IMG/VR virus record: IMGVR_UViG_3300025849_000212
Coordinates: 1-24,600 of that record
DNA from: a virus
DNA length: 24,600 nt
Strand: one strand, 5' to 3'
This document shows, one piece after another, positions 22,945-24,600 of the stretch; the stretch's first letter is position 1; each line of letters begins with the position of its first letter. Below the pieces are notes generated by a model that was not told where the DNA came from, ran no database searches, and worked only from the letters and a program-made list of their open reading frames with translations. The position numbers were made by a program, and so were the translations under genes.

Positions 22945-22972
22945 GTACTAATATAACTAAGGAGACATAATT

Positions 22973-23272
22973 ATGCCAATGAAACAAACTGGACGTAAAT
23001 TACATAAAAGTGCTAACGGTAAAATCGTTGACATGGATTTGTTACGTCAAAAAAATGAACTTACACCAGCTGTAGGTAATGTGCGAGTAAATGCTCGTGG
23101 CGACGAACTAGGACCAGGTGGGCAAATTATTCGCAAGCGTGAAGATATCATGAACGAATACTATGCAACTAATCCAGGTGTGAAAGAAGAAACTCCAGTC
23201 AATCAAGATACAAAAGATCTTACTGATGATTGGGTTGAAGATGAAAACGGAAACTTTATTCAAAGAGGATAA
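22973..23272 (+). CDS. Conserved small phage protein of unknown function
   Basis: A 99-residue protein with AAGGAG at 22959-22964 as ribosome binding site. The N-terminal half is basic (MPMKQTGRKLHKSANGKIVD) and includes ELTPAVGNVRVNARGDELGP followed by GGQIIRKREDIMNEYY. The last third is acidic (DTKDLTDDWVEDENGNFIQR). The pattern is one I associate with marine T4-like phages, but no function is known to me. No cysteine or membrane segment. It lies between the DnaE-like and GroES-like genes and 5 bases from the latter, in the sigma70-driven unit that begins at 22414. Confidence 0.78.
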   Translation: MPMKQTGRKLHKSANGKIVDMDLLRQKNELTPAVGNVRVNARGDELGPGGQIIRKREDIMNEYYATNPGVKEETPVNQDTKDLTDDWVEDENGNFIQRG

Positions 23273-23277
23273 TAACT

Positions 23278-23706
23278 ATGGAAATGGACGGTGGCGGATA
23301 TAAAATCACGCCTACAATTAAAGGTAGCTTAAAGCCTGTACAAAATAGAGTATTAGTTAGTCACATGCATTTTGGCGAACAAAAGACAGCAGGTGGACTT
23401 ATTATTCGAAGTGACGATGGCGAGACTAGAGGCATTTATCCACGTTGGGGTAAAGTATATGCTAAAGGTCCTACTAACAAGGATGCATACGAAATAGGTG
23501 ACTGGGTTTTAGTAGAACACGGACGATGGACACGTGGAATTGATATGGTGCAAGACGATGGTGAAAAGCTAACTATTAGAATGGTAGAAGCAGAAAGTAT
23601 CCTTGCTGTATCTGATGAAAAACCTGATGATGTTATCTTAGGTAAAGAGTACAATGATGGTCAAGGTGTAGACATTGATCCATCACAATTTGTTAACGCA
23701 GAATAG
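23278..23706 (+). CDS. GroES-like co-chaperonin (T4 gp31 type role)
   Basis: A 142-residue protein with a GroES fold signature: LKPVQNRVLVS at 18-28 (compare LxPLxDRVLVK), a mobile-loop-like EQKTAGGLIIRSD (about 34-46), then WGKVYAKGP, a GDWVLVEHGRWTRGI strand (the equivalent of GDxVLFxxYxGTEI) and IRMVEAESILAV near the end of the fold. The GroES core is about 95 residues; here an N-terminal extension of about 17 and an acidic C-terminal tail of about 30 residues are added. T4 gp31 replaces GroES so that the host GroEL can fold the major capsid protein, and a similar role is likely here. Ribosome binding is by AGAGG at about 23263. The neighbouring genes are small proteins of the same unit. 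Confidence 0.88.
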   Translation: MEMDGGGYKITPTIKGSLKPVQNRVLVSHMHFGEQKTAGGLIIRSDDGETRGIYPRWGKVYAKGPTNKDAYEIGDWVLVEHGRWTRGIDMVQDDGEKLTIRMVEAESILAVSDEKPDDVILGKEYNDGQGVDIDPSQFVNAE

Positions 23707-23720
23707 AGAAAGCAAAAAAA

Positions 23721-24140
23721 TTGAGTAACATTGATCTAAACAAATATAAAGACTTCGTACGAGAAGTAACAAGCAACGAATCACTATCAAGTATGCAGAT
23801 GTATAATCGTATTGTTGATATTGAAACTACTGAAAGTAAAATGAAAGTTAACATGGCGCAACTTATGACAGGTGCTGTTGGCATTTGTGCTGAAGGTGGC
23901 GAGTTTATGGAAATCATTAAAAAGTGTGTATTCCAAGGCAAACCTATGGATGAAGATACACAGTTTCATGCTATGCGCGAACTGGGCGACATTATGTGGT
24001 ACTGGATGAACAGTTGCAGTGCATTAGGAATTGACCCTAATGATGTAATTGCAGAAAATGTACGCAAACTTGAAAAACGTTATCCAGGCGGAGAGTTTGA
24101 TCCGTACTATTCAGAAAATAGACAAGATGGAGATCTTTGA
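23721..24140 (+). CDS. mazG: MazG-like nucleotide pyrophosphohydrolase
   Basis: A 139-residue all-helical NTP-PPase of the MazG family. Glu58-x-x-Glu61 in AEGGEFMEIIKK and Glu87-x-x-Asp90 in RELGDIMWYW are the metal-binding ExxE and ExxD motifs, and NVRKLEKRYPGGEFD at the C-terminus is the usual final helix and tail. Such enzymes cut NTPs or dNTPs to the monophosphate and pyrophosphate; phage MazG has been proposed to alter nucleotide pools or (p)ppGpp in starved hosts. The start is TTG at 23721 (MSNIDLNKYKDF); a weak AGAGAAAG lies upstream. It follows the GroES-like gene by 14 bases and overlaps the next membrane protein gene by 14 bases, indicating one operon. Confidence 0.9.
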   Translation: MSNIDLNKYKDFVREVTSNESLSSMQMYNRIVDIETTESKMKVNMAQLMTGAVGICAEGGEFMEIIKKCVFQGKPMDEDTQFHAMRELGDIMWYWMNSCSALGIDPNDVIAENVRKLEKRYPGGEFDPYYSENRQDGDL

Positions 24141-24306
24141 AAACTTTGAATGGTATGACTTCTTAGTTGTAGCAATATTCGCCAAAGTATTCCAAGTATT
24201 AATAATAGTGACATTAATGGGCGGTGGCTTTGTATCAGCTACTATCCTGTTTGTAACATGGGAACTTTGGAAAGCCTACGAAAAATTTAGAGCAAATAAT
24301 ACTTGA
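24127..24306 (+). CDS. Small single-pass membrane protein
   Basis: A 59-residue protein, MEIFENFEWYDFLVVAIFAK then VFQVLIIVTLMGGGFVSATI and a short tail, LFVTWELWKAYEKFRANNT. One long hydrophobic segment (about 12-45) may span the membrane once or form a hairpin around the GGG. The ATG at 24127 overlaps the mazG-like gene by 14 bases; a longer frame from 24049 would overlap far more and begin with mazG-antiframe residues, so I prefer 24127. No Shine-Dalgarno is evident, so coupling is likely. Role unknown. Its TGA stop is inside the -35 box of the next promoter. Confidence 0.65.
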   Translation: MEIFENFEWYDFLVVAIFAKVFQVLIIVTLMGGGFVSATILFVTWELWKAYEKFRANNT

Positions 24307-24331
24307 CTTCTATTAGTTTTTACGCTATAAT
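24303..24331 (+). promoter_or_regulatory. Sigma70 promoter for the DexA-like gene
   Basis: TTGACT at 24303-24308 (five of six) and TATAAT at 24326-24331 (perfect), with a 17-base spacer. The TGA stop of the upstream gene (24304-24306) lies inside the -35 box. Start near 24338 leaves about 20 bases of leader containing AGGAG at 24346-24350. Confidence 0.8.
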
Positions 24332-24357
24332 TAGTATTAATTAATAGGAGTTTTCTT

Positions 24358-24600
24358 TTGACTACACACGCAACTATAGATATTGAAACAATTGACACTT
24401 GCCCAGAAGCAACTGTACTAAGTATAGGATGTGTTAAATTTAATCCATTAGATAATAGTGAACCTCACAGTGAATTATATTTCAAAGTTAGTATAGATGA
24501 TCAAGATCGTCTTGGTCGTACAGCTAGTGATGATACAATTGAATGGTGGAGCAAGCAAGATCCTAAGATTATGGAAGAAGCGTTCGACCAAAAAGATGCT
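24358..24600 (+). CDS. dexA: DexA-like 3'-5' exonuclease (3' partial)
   Basis: The first 81 codons of a DEDD-superfamily exonuclease; the gene runs out of the window. TIDIET (Asp8 and Glu10) is the ExoI D-x-E motif, followed by VLSIGCVKFNP. TIEWWSKQDP (about 60-69) matches the S-T-I-E-W-W-x-x-Q-S-P element of T4 DexA, so this subfamily is favoured over DnaQ or RNase T. T4 DexA is a 3'-5' exonuclease on DNA; the related Rv2179c-like group also cuts RNA. The start is TTG at 24358, with AGGAG at 24346-24350 seven bases upstream. It has its own sigma70 promoter, so it is probably expressed early. Confidence 0.88.
   Translation, partial: MTTHATIDIETIDTCPEATVLSIGCVKFNPLDNSEPHSELYFKVSIDDQDRLGRTASDDTIEWWSKQDPKIMEEAFDQKDA

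Noticed and set aside
22936-22957. TTGAGA and TATAAC before the gene at 22973
   Set aside because: The spacing is only 10 bases, so it is not a usable sigma70 promoter; the gene is probably read from 22414.
22945-22972. A frameshifted continuation of DnaE after 22944
   Set aside because: The 28 bases hold a stop-proximal spacer and AAGGAG, and the next frame is an unrelated complete gene.
1-24600. tRNA genes, CRISPR arrays, IS elements or attachment sites
   Set aside because: Gaps between genes are all shorter than about 80 bases and contain no cloverleaf, direct-repeat array or transposase.

Overview
The window looks like part of the genome of a T4-like marine myovirus with an AT-rich genome, related to the cyanophage and pelagiphage myoviruses. 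The evidence is the set of long virion fibre genes with marine T4-like architecture, T4-style late promoter motifs (GATAAATA), a GroES-like (gp31-type) co-chaperonin, a MazG-like pyrophosphohydrolase, a HesB/IscA-type Fe-S carrier, a UvsE/UvdE endonuclease and the start of a DexA-like exonuclease. Genes are packed with almost no spacing, and all but one lie on the + strand. No photosynthesis gene is present. The ferredoxin-NADP reductase ends in the AFVG tail known from alphaproteobacterial enzymes, so an alphaproteobacterial (for example SAR11) host is plausible but not shown. I see no tRNA, CRISPR, IS element or intergenic gap over 300 bases.

Layout. 3-3498: an unidentified protein cut by the window edge, a short fibre protein, two small membrane proteins and a GNGES-motif protein, with T4-late-like motifs upstream. 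3476-5591: a consensus sigma70 promoter followed by a QueD/PTPS-like enzyme, a glycosyltransferase-like protein and a ferredoxin-NADP reductase. 5588-7674: a second consensus sigma70 promoter, then uvsE, three small proteins and hesB. 7671-7958 (- strand): one small zinc-ribbon protein. 8038-22404: a virion fibre/structural block with a 3023-residue protein, three shorter fibre-like proteins, a 938-residue Ig-like-repeat protein and a small coiled-coil protein, most preceded by GATAAATA-type late promoters. 22379-24306: a third sigma70 promoter and a DnaE-like fragment, a conserved small protein, the GroES-like protein, the MazG-like protein and a small membrane protein. 24303-24600: a fourth sigma70 promoter and the DexA-like exonuclease, cut by the window end.

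How it fits together. Virion genes carry late promoters, while metabolic, repair and nucleotide genes carry host-type promoters with exact 17-base spacers. These promoters are embedded in the 3' ends of the preceding genes, so early and late cassettes alternate on one strand. Two further signals stand out. Several genes without a Shine-Dalgarno begin exactly where their promoter predicts transcription to start, suggesting leaderless mRNAs. The leader of the QueD-like gene has mutually exclusive pairings that expose or hide its Shine-Dalgarno, a candidate RNA switch.
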